Shown here: one piece after another, positions 1 to 6,915 of the stretch | Numbering within the stretch: the stretch's first letter is position 1 | Layout of the letters: the number at the start of each line of letters is the position of its first letter | Source of the DNA: Fibrobacter sp. | GTDB taxonomy: Bacteria; Fibrobacterota; Fibrobacteria; Fibrobacterales; Fibrobacteraceae | Assembly: GCA_017550445.1 (NCBI GenBank) | Contig: JAFZOV010000146.1 | Span: 1-21,796 of the forward strand | Length of the DNA stretch: 21,796 bases | Direction of reading: 5' to 3' | Notes under the pieces: generated by a model | Told to the model about the DNA's origin: nothing | The model's input: only the letters and a program-made list of their open reading frames with translations | The model's database searches: none | Translations under genes and position numbers: made by a program

Positions 1-395
1 GGGATTTCACACTGGTACGTGCAAGCGTTGACTTCTTCGGTTTCAAGCCCGCAAGATTCGCGACCGAACACCAGCGCAATCGTTCCATTTTCAGGCAACA
101 GCTCCGAGAGTCCGGGCATCATCGTGTGCTTGATGGCAGAACCGTAAATGCGGCGGCTGAATGCAACGGCGCAAGCGCAATCGCCAATAGCGTCTTCAAA
201 CTTGTGCACGATAGTCGCCTTGTCCAAGACCTCATGGCTATTCGGAGCCGTATGGTAGGAATTTTCGATGACCTTGTCACGCCTCGGGTAAACGATATAA
301 AGTTCATCGAGGGCGTAGCAGTGCATGGCGCGGGCCACAAAGCCCACATTATGCGGATGTTCCGGTTCAACAAGTACAATTCTGAATTTACGCAT
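1..395 (-). CDS. SPOUT/TrmH-family RNA 2'-O-methyltransferase (TrmJ-like), 3' end cut by window
   Basis: I read this on the minus strand from ATG at 395; about 131 codons are present and the C-terminus lies outside the window. The start reads MRKFRIVLVEPEHPHNVGFV, and a later segment reads ALVFGRESCGLETEEV. These match the two hallmark blocks of the SpoU/TrmH fold (VExxxPxNVGxxAR and GxExxGL), which forms the trefoil-knot S-adenosylmethionine site. Family members 2'-O-methylate ribose in tRNA or rRNA; the VEPxxPxNVG version is most like TrmJ, which modifies position 32 of tRNA, but the substrate cannot be fixed from a fragment. No clear Shine-Dalgarno precedes the ATG. It lies 30 bp downstream of the nucleotidyltransferase on the same strand, so the two may be co-transcribed. 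Confidence is high for the family and low for the substrate. Confidence 0.85.
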   Translation of the reverse strand, partial: MRKFRIVLVEPEHPHNVGFVARAMHCYALDELYIVYPRRDKVIENSYHTAPNSHEVLDKATIVHKFEDAIGDCACAVAFSRRIYGSAIKHTMMPGLSELLPENGTIALVFGRESCGLETEEVNACTYQCEI

Positions 396-406
396 AGTTA
401 AGTTGT

Positions 407-437
407 AGTAGGAAGTAGACAGTGATTAGTGATTAGG
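407..437. repeat. Degenerate heptad array A (4 x 7 bp)
   Basis: Read on plus, the units are AGTAGGA (407-413) and AGTAGAC (414-420), followed by two copies of AGTGATT (421-427, 428-434) and a partial AGG. All four begin AGT and keep a strict 7-bp phase. The array lies between the methyltransferase start and the end of the nucleotidyltransferase gene, and it covers that gene's stop codon (426-428) and last residues. Sequence is seen directly; function is unknown. Confidence 0.7.
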
Positions 438-1325
438 AGAAACGCTCCACTTAAATCCGCGGCCGCGGATTTCATTTTCAATCGTTTCGTCGGCTTGAAT
501 TTCGGCACCATTATAAATCACAGAATGCTTGAGGGTAACGCCAGCAGGAATTTCGACGCCAGCCTCGACAACGGCTTCGTCCAAGCTGCGGCCCAGCTCC
601 TTGAGGCGCGCTTCCACCGCAGCCATCAAGCCTTCGGGCGAGCCCATATCGATCCAAGTGGCATGCAATTGCGTCATGTCCACAAAAGGCGCGCGACCCG
701 CAGCAATTTCCTGCTTCCAGAATTCACGAATGTCGAATTCACCGTCGCGAATTCTAGACAAAGCCTCGTCGCTGTACCAAGAAACACCCGAAAAAGTCGC
801 AGGAGTACCATCTTCGCTACCGAAACGGCCAACCACACCGGCCAAGCGACCATCAGCACCCACGCGGAACGTATTCACCTTCGGAAAATCCACCGCCAGC
901 AAAGCCACTTGCGGGCCATTTTCGGCCGCAGCCAAGCGTTGCGCATTTTCCACAAACGCCTTCAAGTCAAAATCACAATAGGCATCTCCGTTCATAATCA
1001 GGAGACCGCCACGGTAACCCTCATTATAAATTCGCTTGAGCGGCCCCGCCGTACCCAAAATATCGGGCAATTCCACCCAAACCTTCTCGAAACCCAAAGT
1101 CTCGCCCGCCGCAACCACCTGTTCAGCCAGGTAATGGGCGTTTGCATGTAAGCGAACATTTCCGATAGCCCGGGCCTTACGGGCCTGCAAGTCCAAAATC
1201 GAGGCGTCTACCACAGGCACAAGGGGCTTCGGCATGTCGTTGGTCAGCGGGCGCAGGCGCGTCCCCAATCCGGCAGCCAAAATCAAGACATTCAAGGAAT
1301 CGTTATTCAAGGGGGATTTTTCCAT
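426..1325 (-). CDS. Sugar-phosphate nucleotidyltransferase (MurU/GlmU/mannose-1-P guanylyltransferase-like)
   Basis: This 299-residue NTP_transferase protein transfers a nucleotidyl group to a sugar-1-phosphate, making an activated sugar for cell-wall or surface glycan synthesis. Residues 13-37 hold the signature LILAAGLGTRLRPLT followed by MPKPLVPV, the nucleotide-binding loop and the lysine typical of the family. MNGDAYCDFDL carries the metal-binding aspartate region. The C-terminus (EIPAGVTLKHSVIYNGAEI) looks like one or two turns of a left-handed beta-helix. The frame stays open upstream as far as 1673, but that part overlaps the divergent DUF748 gene and is not protein-like, so I choose ATG at 1325, a few residues before the nucleotide-binding motif. 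No Shine-Dalgarno is visible. A TATACA box ends four bases before the ATG, suggesting a leaderless or nearly leaderless message. The exact sugar and nucleotide are unknown; MurU is the closest resemblance by eye. Confidence 0.85.
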   Translation of the reverse strand: MEKSPLNNDSLNVLILAAGLGTRLRPLTNDMPKPLVPVVDASILDLQARKARAIGNVRLHANAHYLAEQVVAAGETLGFEKVWVELPDILGTAGPLKRIYNEGYRGGLLIMNGDAYCDFDLKAFVENAQRLAAAENGPQVALLAVDFPKVNTFRVGADGRLAGVVGRFGSEDGTPATFSGVSWYSDEALSRIRDGEFDIREFWKQEIAAGRAPFVDMTQLHATWIDMGSPEGLMAAVEARLKELGRSLDEAVVEAGVEIPAGVTLKHSVIYNGAEIQADETIENEIRGRGFKWSVSPNH

Positions 1326-1406
1326 TATATGTATAAAGATAGAAAAAGGCGTTCTAAAAAAAATTAACATACACCTACAAATCAAGAATTCTATTTTTAA
1401 GGCATC

Positions 1407-3665
1407 ATGAAGAAACGTTACATCGCCCTTATCGTCATCGCGGCATTGATCGTTATCATCTTCGCCGCTCTCAAGGTAGTCCCCGGCATCGCCAAGAACT
1501 ACATCGTCGACCACTCCCAGGAACTCATCGGCCGCAAGATGAAAATCGAAAACGTGGAATTCAGCCCGTTCTCGTTTACCGTCACCGTCGATGATTTCGC
1601 CATCTACGAACCGGACGGCACCACCCCCTTCGTGGCCTTCGAAAAGTTCCGCATTAACGTGAACCCCTCGCACCTGATCAAGAAAGAAATCAGCGTGAGC
1701 GAAATCTACCTGAAAGGCCTCTACACCCGCGTAGCACAGAGGGGCGACAAGTTCAACTTCAGCGACATTCTAGACAAGTTCGCCGCCGATTCTACGGCTG
1801 ATTCCACCGCCAAGGACGAAGCGGCCAAGGAATCCCCCGCAAGCGATTCTACTCAGGCCCTGAACCTCGACCCCACCGAAGCCTTGGGCGGATTCAACAT
1901 CGCAATCGAAAACATCGCTCTTGAAAAAGGCAACATCATTTACGAAGACTTAAAGGTGGGTTCTAAGATCCACATTCAGGACTTCTCCGTCGCCATTCCC
2001 GCCGTGTACTTCAGCAACAAGAACACCGACATCGGCGTAAACCTCAAGTTTGCAAACGGTGGCGACCTGGGCGTCAACGTCCAGTTCAACATGAAGACTC
2101 AGGACTTCGGCGTGAACGTCACGCTCAACAAGCTCGCGCTTGCCGTCGCCAAGCCCTACTTGAACGACTTCATCAAGTACAAGGATTTCGAAGGTTCGCT
2201 CGGCGTAAACCTGAACGTTGCGGGTAACGTCAACGACGTTCTTTCTTCGAACGTGAGCGGAACGGTCTCCGTTGACAGCATCAAGCTGACCGAAACCAGC
2301 GGCAAGACCCTGGGCGTTTCTCATGTGGGCGTAGGCATTGCCAAGGCCAACCTGAACGAAATGGACTTCCGCGTTGATTCCGTAATTGTGAACGGGGCGT
2401 ACGCACACCTGGATCTTTATAAAGACGGCAAGACCAACATCGATGTCCTGCTGGCTCCGCTGAACAAGCCCGCCAAGGCAGCCCCGGCCGATTCCACTGA
2501 AAAAGAAGAACCCAAGGCCGCTGAAAAATCTAAACCGCTCAAGGCTGTCATCAACAAGTTGCAAGTGGTCAACACCAACGTGACCGCAACCGACCACACG
2601 CCCAAGCAGACCTTCAACTACAAGGTCAGCAACATCGCCGTAAACGGATCCAACATCAACTTTAACACGCCCTGCACCATCAATGTTTCAGCAGCCTTCC
2701 CCGAAGGCGGTGCCTTGACCCTCAAGTACAAGGGCGCACTTTCCGACATTGGCACCATGGACGCTTACATCAGCGTAAAGAACCTGGCCCTCAAGCATTT
2801 TTCGCCCTATAGCCACCACTACACCGGCTACCCCATCAGCTCGGGCACCATGGCATTCGCCAGCGAAAACAAGATGAACAACTGGAATATCGAAAGCAAG
2901 AACACCATCGATATCTACAACATTGACGTCGCCGACAAGGATGCAAATACCGACCCGGAATTCACCGTTCCCATGAAAGTGGGCCTGTACATTCTTAAGG
3001 ACAAGGATGACAAAATCGAGTTCGATGTTCCCGTAAAAGGCAACGTACAGGATCCCGAATTTTCTTACCTGAAGATTGTATGGCAGACCGTGATGAACTT
3101 GCTCATCAAGGTGGCTCTTTCCCCGCTCAAAATCGTAGGCAACGTGGCCACCACCGGTGCAGGCGCTATCGGAATCGACCTAGGCAAGAACGATGAAATC
3201 TACATCGACCCGCTGGCCAGTTCCTTCACCAGCGAACAGTTCGCCAAGGCACAGAAGATGGTGGAAGTCCTCGCCAAGGACAAGAAGCTGAAACTGAATT
3301 TTGTGCAGAACTTCAACATGAAGAAGACTGTAGAAGCCTACAAGACGCACAAGCTCAAGACCGACTTCTACAAGGCGACGCAGAACAAGACAACGCTCAA
3401 CGAACTCGACGAAAAGGCCATTGTCGCCATCGAAGACAAGGACAGCGCCTACGCCGCCTATGCCGCAGAGCATGCCAAGGAACTGGACCGCAAGACCATG
3501 GAAAAGGAAATCCTCGCCATGGCCGATGCCCGCAACCAGGAACTGCTCAAGACCCTGCAACAGCAGCCTGGCGTAACCAAGAAGAACCTCACCATCACCA
3601 CGGCACCGCGTGGCGCACTCACGCAAAAGAAGGCGATGTACAAAGTCGTAATTGACGTGCAGTAG
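1407..3665 (+). CDS. DUF748 / AsmA-like envelope protein
   Basis: The 752-residue protein has one N-terminal membrane helix (about residues 4-25), then a long beta-rich periplasmic body. The segment RKMKIENVEFSPFSFTVTV followed by FEKFRINVNPSHL resembles the DUF748/AsmA/TamB-like group, whose members are tied to outer-membrane assembly or lipid movement between membranes. A domain near the C-terminus (SSFTSEQFAKAQKMVEVLA, about 607-630) also fits DUF748. Two Ala/Ser/Asp/Lys-rich low-complexity inserts carry the word ADST (about 127-152 and 355-375) and look like flexible linkers. AAGG at 1399-1402 is a plausible ribosome site four bases before the ATG. It diverges from the nucleotidyltransferase across 81 bp. 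The specific role is not known; the family call is firm. Confidence 0.8.
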   Translation: MKKRYIALIVIAALIVIIFAALKVVPGIAKNYIVDHSQELIGRKMKIENVEFSPFSFTVTVDDFAIYEPDGTTPFVAFEKFRINVNPSHLIKKEISVSEIYLKGLYTRVAQRGDKFNFSDILDKFAADSTADSTAKDEAAKESPASDSTQALNLDPTEALGGFNIAIENIALEKGNIIYEDLKVGSKIHIQDFSVAIPAVYFSNKNTDIGVNLKFANGGDLGVNVQFNMKTQDFGVNVTLNKLALAVAKPYLNDFIKYKDFEGSLGVNLNVAGNVNDVLSSNVSGTVSVDSIKLTETSGKTLGVSHVGVGIAKANLNEMDFRVDSVIVNGAYAHLDLYKDGKTNIDVLLAPLNKPAKAAPADSTEKEEPKAAEKSKPLKAVINKLQVVNTNVTATDHTPKQTFNYKVSNIAVNGSNINFNTPCTINVSAAFPEGGALTLKYKGALSDIGTMDAYISVKNLALKHFSPYSHHYTGYPISSGTMAFASENKMNNWNIESKNTIDIYNIDVADKDANTDPEFTVPMKVGLYILKDKDDKIEFDVPVKGNVQDPEFSYLKIVWQTVMNLLIKVALSPLKIVGNVATTGAGAIGIDLGKNDEIYIDPLASSFTSEQFAKAQKMVEVLAKDKKLKLNFVQNFNMKKTVEAYKTHKLKTDFYKATQNKTTLNELDEKAIVAIEDKDSAYAAYAAEHAKELDRKTMEKEILAMADARNQELLKTLQQQPGVTKKNLTITTAPRGALTQKKAMYKVVIDVQ

Positions 3666-3732
3666 ATATCATCTGTGAGCCATAAACGACTTGTATTAAC
3701 AAGTCGTGATGGCGAGAGTGAGGCGATATCAC
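3665..3732 (+). repeat. Nested inverted repeat downstream of the DUF748 gene
   Basis: A perfect 9-bp stem, ACGACTTGT (3686-3694) and ACAAGTCGT (3699-3707), closes a four-base loop. It is extended by GCCAT (3679-3683) pairing with ATGGC (3709-3713), and GATATC flanks both sides (3665-3670, 3725-3730). A competing hairpin, GTGAT (3706-3710) with ATCAC (3728-3732), uses part of the same bases. It starts at the DUF748 stop codon. No long T tract follows, so it is not a standard intrinsic terminator. It could protect or process the 3' end, or be a dispersed palindromic unit. Confidence 0.6.
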
Positions 3733-3769
3733 ATTTTCAATTGAGCAATAGAGCCGAACGGTCATATAA

Positions 3770-3859
3770 GGGGGAAGCCTCCCCCTCACTACAAAAAGAG
3801 CGCCTTTAAGCGCTCACTTTTTCGTTACCCCTTCTAACGGGCTTCATTCGCCAGCCCGT
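3770..3859. terminator. Bidirectional terminator region between DUF748 gene and thiG
   Basis: Three hairpins follow each other: GGGGGA/TCCCCC (3770-3785), GAGCGC/GCGCTC with a 6-base loop (3798-3815), and ACGGGCT/AGCCCGT (3837-3859). The middle one is flanked by AAAAA on the left (3793-3797) and TTTTT on the right (3818-3822), so it works as an intrinsic terminator on both strands. It ends thiG on minus and the DUF748 gene on plus. Confidence 0.8.
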
Positions 3860-3869
3860 AACGCCTGGC

Positions 3870-4637
3870 TTAGTCTCTTAAGAATCCGGTGAGCGGGTCG
3901 GAGGCGGAAGCACCGCGCGTAAGCACGCGCCCAAGGCCTGCCAAATAGGCCTTGCGACCCGCTTCGATAGCAAGCTTGAAGCTCTGTGCCATCAGAGTCA
4001 AATCGCCGGCGGTTGCAAGGGCGGTATTCGCCATAATAGCGGCAGCGCCCATCTCCATCGCGGCACAAGCTTCAGACGGTTTGCCAATACCTGCATCTAC
4101 GATAATCGGCAAGTCGATTTCATCGATGAGAATCTGGATGAATTCGCGCGTAGAAAGCCCCTTGTTAGACCCAATCGGAGCAGCAAGCGGCATCACGGCT
4201 GCGGCACCCGCATTCGCGAGGTCGCGCGCCACGTTCAGATCCGGGTACATATACGGCATCACTACGAAACCTTCTTTAGCCAAGGTTTCAGTCGCCTTGA
4301 TGGTTTCGTAGTTATCGGGCAAAAGGTACTTCGTGTCGCGCATGATTTCGATCTTGACGAAATCACCGCAGCCGAGTTCGCGGGAAAGTCGCGCGATGCG
4401 CACCGCCTCTTCGGCGTTGCGTGCGCCGGAAGTATTCGGCAATAGGGTCACGCCCTTCGGAATGTAATCCAGAATGTTTTCGTGATCCTTTGTGTTTGCA
4501 CGGCGCACGGCGAGAGTGACAATCTCTGCGCCAGCATCGCGCACAGCAGCCTCAATCAACTTGAGGGAGTATTTGCCGGAACCTAAAATAAAGCGAGAAT
4601 TAAATTCGTGACCGCCGATAACCAGTTTGTCGTCCAT
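3870..4637 (-). CDS. thiG: Thiazole synthase ThiG
   Basis: The 255-residue protein matches ThiG along its full length. ThiG is the TIM-barrel enzyme that condenses 1-deoxy-D-xylulose 5-phosphate, dehydroglycine and ThiS thiocarboxylate into the thiazole phosphate of thiamine. The Schiff-base lysine is K95 in DFVKIEIM. Later blocks [25 protein letters not shown] and MANTALATA are the phosphate-binding and barrel motifs. The ATG at 4637 is preceded by GAAGG three bases upstream. A TATATTT box at 4662-4668 on minus suggests its own promoter, although it sits only 74 bp after thiF and could also be read from thiSF. Downstream is a strong terminator at 3793-3822. Confidence 0.97.
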   Translation of the reverse strand: MDDKLVIGGHEFNSRFILGSGKYSLKLIEAAVRDAGAEIVTLAVRRANTKDHENILDYIPKGVTLLPNTSGARNAEEAVRIARLSRELGCGDFVKIEIMRDTKYLLPDNYETIKATETLAKEGFVVMPYMYPDLNVARDLANAGAAAVMPLAAPIGSNKGLSTREFIQILIDEIDLPIIVDAGIGKPSEACAAMEMGAAAIMANTALATAGDLTLMAQSFKLAIEAGRKAYLAGLGRVLTRGASASDPLTGFLRD

Positions 4638-4661
4638 AAAGCCTTCTTTTTTTGCGATGGG

Positions 4662-4668
4662 AAATATA
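4662..4668 (-). promoter_or_regulatory. Predicted -10 element of thiG (TATATTT)
   Basis: TATATTT on minus lies 24 bases before the thiG ATG, with a ribosome site between them. The same heptamer precedes thiS, thiH, sstT and the TIGR02145 lipoprotein. A -35 element 17 bp further up would fall inside the heptad array at 4674-4704. Promoter function is inferred. Confidence 0.5.
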
Positions 4669-4673
4669 GAATT

Positions 4674-4704
4674 AGACGAGAGACGAAAGACGAGAGACGA
4701 GAGA
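4674..4704. repeat. Degenerate heptad array B (4 x 7 bp)
   Basis: On plus the units are AGACGAG (4674-4680), AGACGAA (4681-4687), then AGACGAG twice (4688-4694, 4695-4701) and a partial AGA. Three of the four units are identical. It sits in the 74-bp thiF-thiG gap, next to the predicted thiG -10 box. Seen directly; any effect on thiG is inference. Confidence 0.8.
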
Positions 4705-4711
4705 TTTTATA

Positions 4712-5365
4712 TCACTCAAGACCCAAAATAAGGCGGATTGCAGCCAGGGACTGGTGGGCGGCGCAAAGCATCACGCGGGGGGCAATGAGCCCGATTCCAT
4801 CGGCCACATCGCTTTTGCCGTCACCGCAGACATAAAAGCGCCTAGTCACCTTGCGAGTCGTAATCGCATTGCCGCAATCGAAACCCGCCATACCAGAGGC
4901 AGCCACCAAATACTTCTCGGGCATCGATTCCAGCACCGTATTCACAAGCATCGCCTTGGCTTCGGCATTATCGAACGCCTCGCAAATCACGTCGGCCTTG
5001 CCAAGCAACGCCTCCGCATTCTCGGCTGTCACCTTCTCAAAATGAGTCTCATATTCCGTATACGGAGCTATTTCTTTCAAATTCGCAAGCAACGCCTCGG
5101 GTTTCGGCATGCCCACCTGGCAAGCCTTGTACTGCTGGCGATGCAAGTTCGTCACATCGACGCTGTCAAAATCAATCAAAATCAATTTGCCGATTCCGGC
5201 CCGAGCCAATGCAATAGCAATATTGGAGCCCAGGCCTCCCAAGCCGCACACAGCAACCGTGGCCGCCTGCAGCTTACGCACGGCATCGCTTCCCTGCCGC
5301 TTTTCAAGCGCGGCAAGCATTTCTTGTTGCGAAGGTTCGCGCAGCCCGCTATTCATCGAAATCAC
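4712..5365 (-). CDS. thiF: ThiF, ThiS adenylyltransferase (short form)
   Basis: This E1-like enzyme adenylates the C-terminal glycine of ThiS so that sulfur can be added. VAVCGLGGLGSN (about residues 37-48) is the ATP-binding glycine loop, and LIDFDSVDVTNLHRQQY (about 63-79) carries the acidic and arginine residues typical of the family. At 217 residues it is shorter than E. coli ThiF (about 250) and I see no paired CxxC zinc motif, so it fits the shorter ThiF family 2 type. The first possible start is GTG at 5365, whose bases overlap the thiS stop as GTGA; ATG at 5356, three codons in, is an equally possible start. Overlap with thiS indicates translational coupling. Confidence 0.92.
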   Translation of the reverse strand: MISMNSGLREPSQQEMLAALEKRQGSDAVRKLQAATVAVCGLGGLGSNIAIALARAGIGKLILIDFDSVDVTNLHRQQYKACQVGMPKPEALLANLKEIAPYTEYETHFEKVTAENAEALLGKADVICEAFDNAEAKAMLVNTVLESMPEKYLVAASGMAGFDCGNAITTRKVTRRFYVCGDGKSDVADGIGLIAPRVMLCAAHQSLAAIRLILGLE

Positions 5366-5556
5366 CCGCCGCCTACAAAATTCACGACCTCGACTACGTC
5401 GCCGTCGGCCAGCACCGTCTCGGCATACTTCGCCTTCGGAACAATTTCTTCGTTCCGTTCAACCGCAATGCGCACGGTATTGTACCCAGCTTCTGCCAGG
5501 TACTCGGCCACCGTTTTACCAGCGGCATCCACACTTTGTCCGTTAATCGTTAGCAT
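5362..5556 (-). CDS. thiS: Sulfur carrier protein ThiS
   Basis: The 64-residue ubiquitin-like protein starts MLTINGQSVDAAGKTVAEYL and ends NFVGGG, the Gly-Gly tail that ThiF adenylates and that carries sulfur as a thiocarboxylate to ThiG. An upstream ATG at 5577 would add seven residues (MVFYIYN), but ThiS proteins start at the MLTING-like strand and the extra bases hold the promoter-like TATATTT box (5562-5568), so ATG at 5556 is preferred. Only five bases separate that box from the ATG and no Shine-Dalgarno is present, which predicts a leaderless message. It is the first gene of the thiS-thiF pair and overlaps thiF. Confidence 0.93.
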   Translation of the reverse strand: MLTINGQSVDAAGKTVAEYLAEAGYNTVRIAVERNEEIVPKAKYAETVLADGDVVEVVNFVGGG

Positions 5557-5561
5557 ATTAT

Positions 5562-5612
5562 AAATATAGAAAACCATACAAGCATGGTGGCAACGCTCGC
5601 TTTACTATATTT
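5562..5612. promoter_or_regulatory. Divergent thiS / thiH promoter region
   Basis: The 82-bp gap between the divergent thi genes carries TATATTT on minus (5562-5568) for thiS and TATATTT on plus (5606-5612) for thiH. For thiH, AAAGG (5624-5628) is the ribosome site ten bases before ATG at 5639. The gap is too short for a full TPP riboswitch on either side and no conserved THI-box words were seen. Confidence 0.5.
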
Positions 5613-5638
5613 GCGTCAACAAAAAAGGCATTGCTAAA

Positions 5639-6904
5639 ATGGACGGCGAAAAAAAAGAAAACAACTACTTGTTTGATTCTGGCAATCTATCGGAAAGCGC
5701 GCTCGCAAAAAAACACCGCATCGAGAACGACCCGAGTGCCCGCACGAACATTATGGACTACTTGCCCGGCATGGAAGTGATTCAGTCGGACATTTGCGAC
5801 AAGGTGCTTGCCGAATCGGAAAATTACGATTACTCCAAGTACACCGGCAAAGACGTGAAGCGCGCCCTGGAGCACGAACGCTGTACTCTAGAAGACTTCA
5901 AGGCACTACTCTCCCCTGCCGCTGCACCTTACCTGGAACAGATGGCCGCAAAGGCAAAGATTGAAACCAGCAAGCACTTCGGCAACAACGTCTACTTTTT
6001 TACGCCGCTCTATATTGCGAACTATTGCGAAAACTACTGCGTCTATTGCGGGTTCAACTGCTACAATCACATCAAGCGCATGCAGCTGACCATGGAGCAG
6101 ATCGAGCACGAGATGAAGGTCATCGCCGATAGCGGCATGGAAGAAATCCTGATCCTCACGGGCGAAAGCCGCGCAAAAAGCAGCGTGGAATACATCGGCG
6201 AGGCCTGCAAGCTGGCCCGCAAGTATTTCCGCATGGTGGGCGTGGAAGTCTACCCGGTGAATACCGACGAGTACCGCTACCTGCACGAATGTGGCGTGGA
6301 CTACGTGACGGTTTTCCAGGAAACTTACGACAAGGTGCGTTTTGAACAGCTCCACCTGCTCGGTCACAAGCGCGTGTTCCCGTACCGATTTGACTCTCAG
6401 GAACGCGCCCTGATGGCAGGCATGCGCGGTGTCGCATTCTCCGCATTGCTCGGCCTTTCGGATTTCCGCCGCGACGCATTGGCTTCTGCGCTGCATGTAT
6501 ATTTCTTGCAGAAGAAGTATCCACATGCCGAGATGAGCTTAAGCTGCCCGCGACTCCGCCCGATTATCAACAACGATAAAATTGACCCGCTGGATGTCCA
6601 CGAAAAGGAACTCTGCCAGGTGCTTTGCGCCTACCGCATTTTCCTTCCGTATGTAGGCATCACCGTTTCAAGCCGCGAAAGCAAGGAATTCCGCAACGGA
6701 ATCGTGAAAATTGCAGCAACGAAAGTTTCTGCAGGTGTTTCTACCGGCATCGGCGACCACGAAAGCAAATACAGCGGACACGATGACGGCGAAGGCGGCG
6801 ACGAACAGTTCGAAATCAACGACGGTCGCAGCTTCAACGCCATGTACAGCGACATCTCTGGCGAAGGCCTGCAGCCCGTGCTGAACGATTACCTGTACGT
6901 CTAA
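5639..6904 (+). CDS. thiH: 2-iminoacetate synthase ThiH (radical SAM tyrosine lyase)
   Basis: ThiH cleaves tyrosine with a 5'-deoxyadenosyl radical to give dehydroglycine (2-iminoacetate) and p-cresol; dehydroglycine is the C-N unit used by ThiG. The radical SAM CxxxCxxC motif is C130, C134 and C137 in ANYCENYCVYCGFN. Downstream blocks EEILILTGESRAKS and DYVTVFQETYD are typical of the ThiH/BATS group. The protein has 421 residues against about 377 in E. coli; the extra length is mainly a charged N-terminal segment of about 40 residues before DYLPGMEVI. It diverges from thiS. Use of ThiH rather than oxygen-dependent ThiO fits an anaerobe. Confidence 0.95.
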   Translation: MDGEKKENNYLFDSGNLSESALAKKHRIENDPSARTNIMDYLPGMEVIQSDICDKVLAESENYDYSKYTGKDVKRALEHERCTLEDFKALLSPAAAPYLEQMAAKAKIETSKHFGNNVYFFTPLYIANYCENYCVYCGFNCYNHIKRMQLTMEQIEHEMKVIADSGMEEILILTGESRAKSSVEYIGEACKLARKYFRMVGVEVYPVNTDEYRYLHECGVDYVTVFQETYDKVRFEQLHLLGHKRVFPYRFDSQERALMAGMRGVAFSALLGLSDFRRDALASALHVYFLQKKYPHAEMSLSCPRLRPIINNDKIDPLDVHEKELCQVLCAYRIFLPYVGITVSSRESKEFRNGIVKIAATKVSAGVSTGIGDHESKYSGHDDGEGGDEQFEINDGRSFNAMYSDISGEGLQPVLNDYLYV

Positions 6905-6915
6905 ACAAGCCGCGC

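Noticed and set aside
1326..1673. N-terminal extension of the nucleotidyltransferase frame
   Set aside because: It overlaps the divergent DUF748 gene antisense, is not family-like, and ATG 1325 lies just before the nucleotide-binding motif.
5557..5638. TPP riboswitch upstream of thiS or thiH
   Set aside because: The 82-bp gap is too short for two leaders with an aptamer, and no conserved THI-box words were seen.
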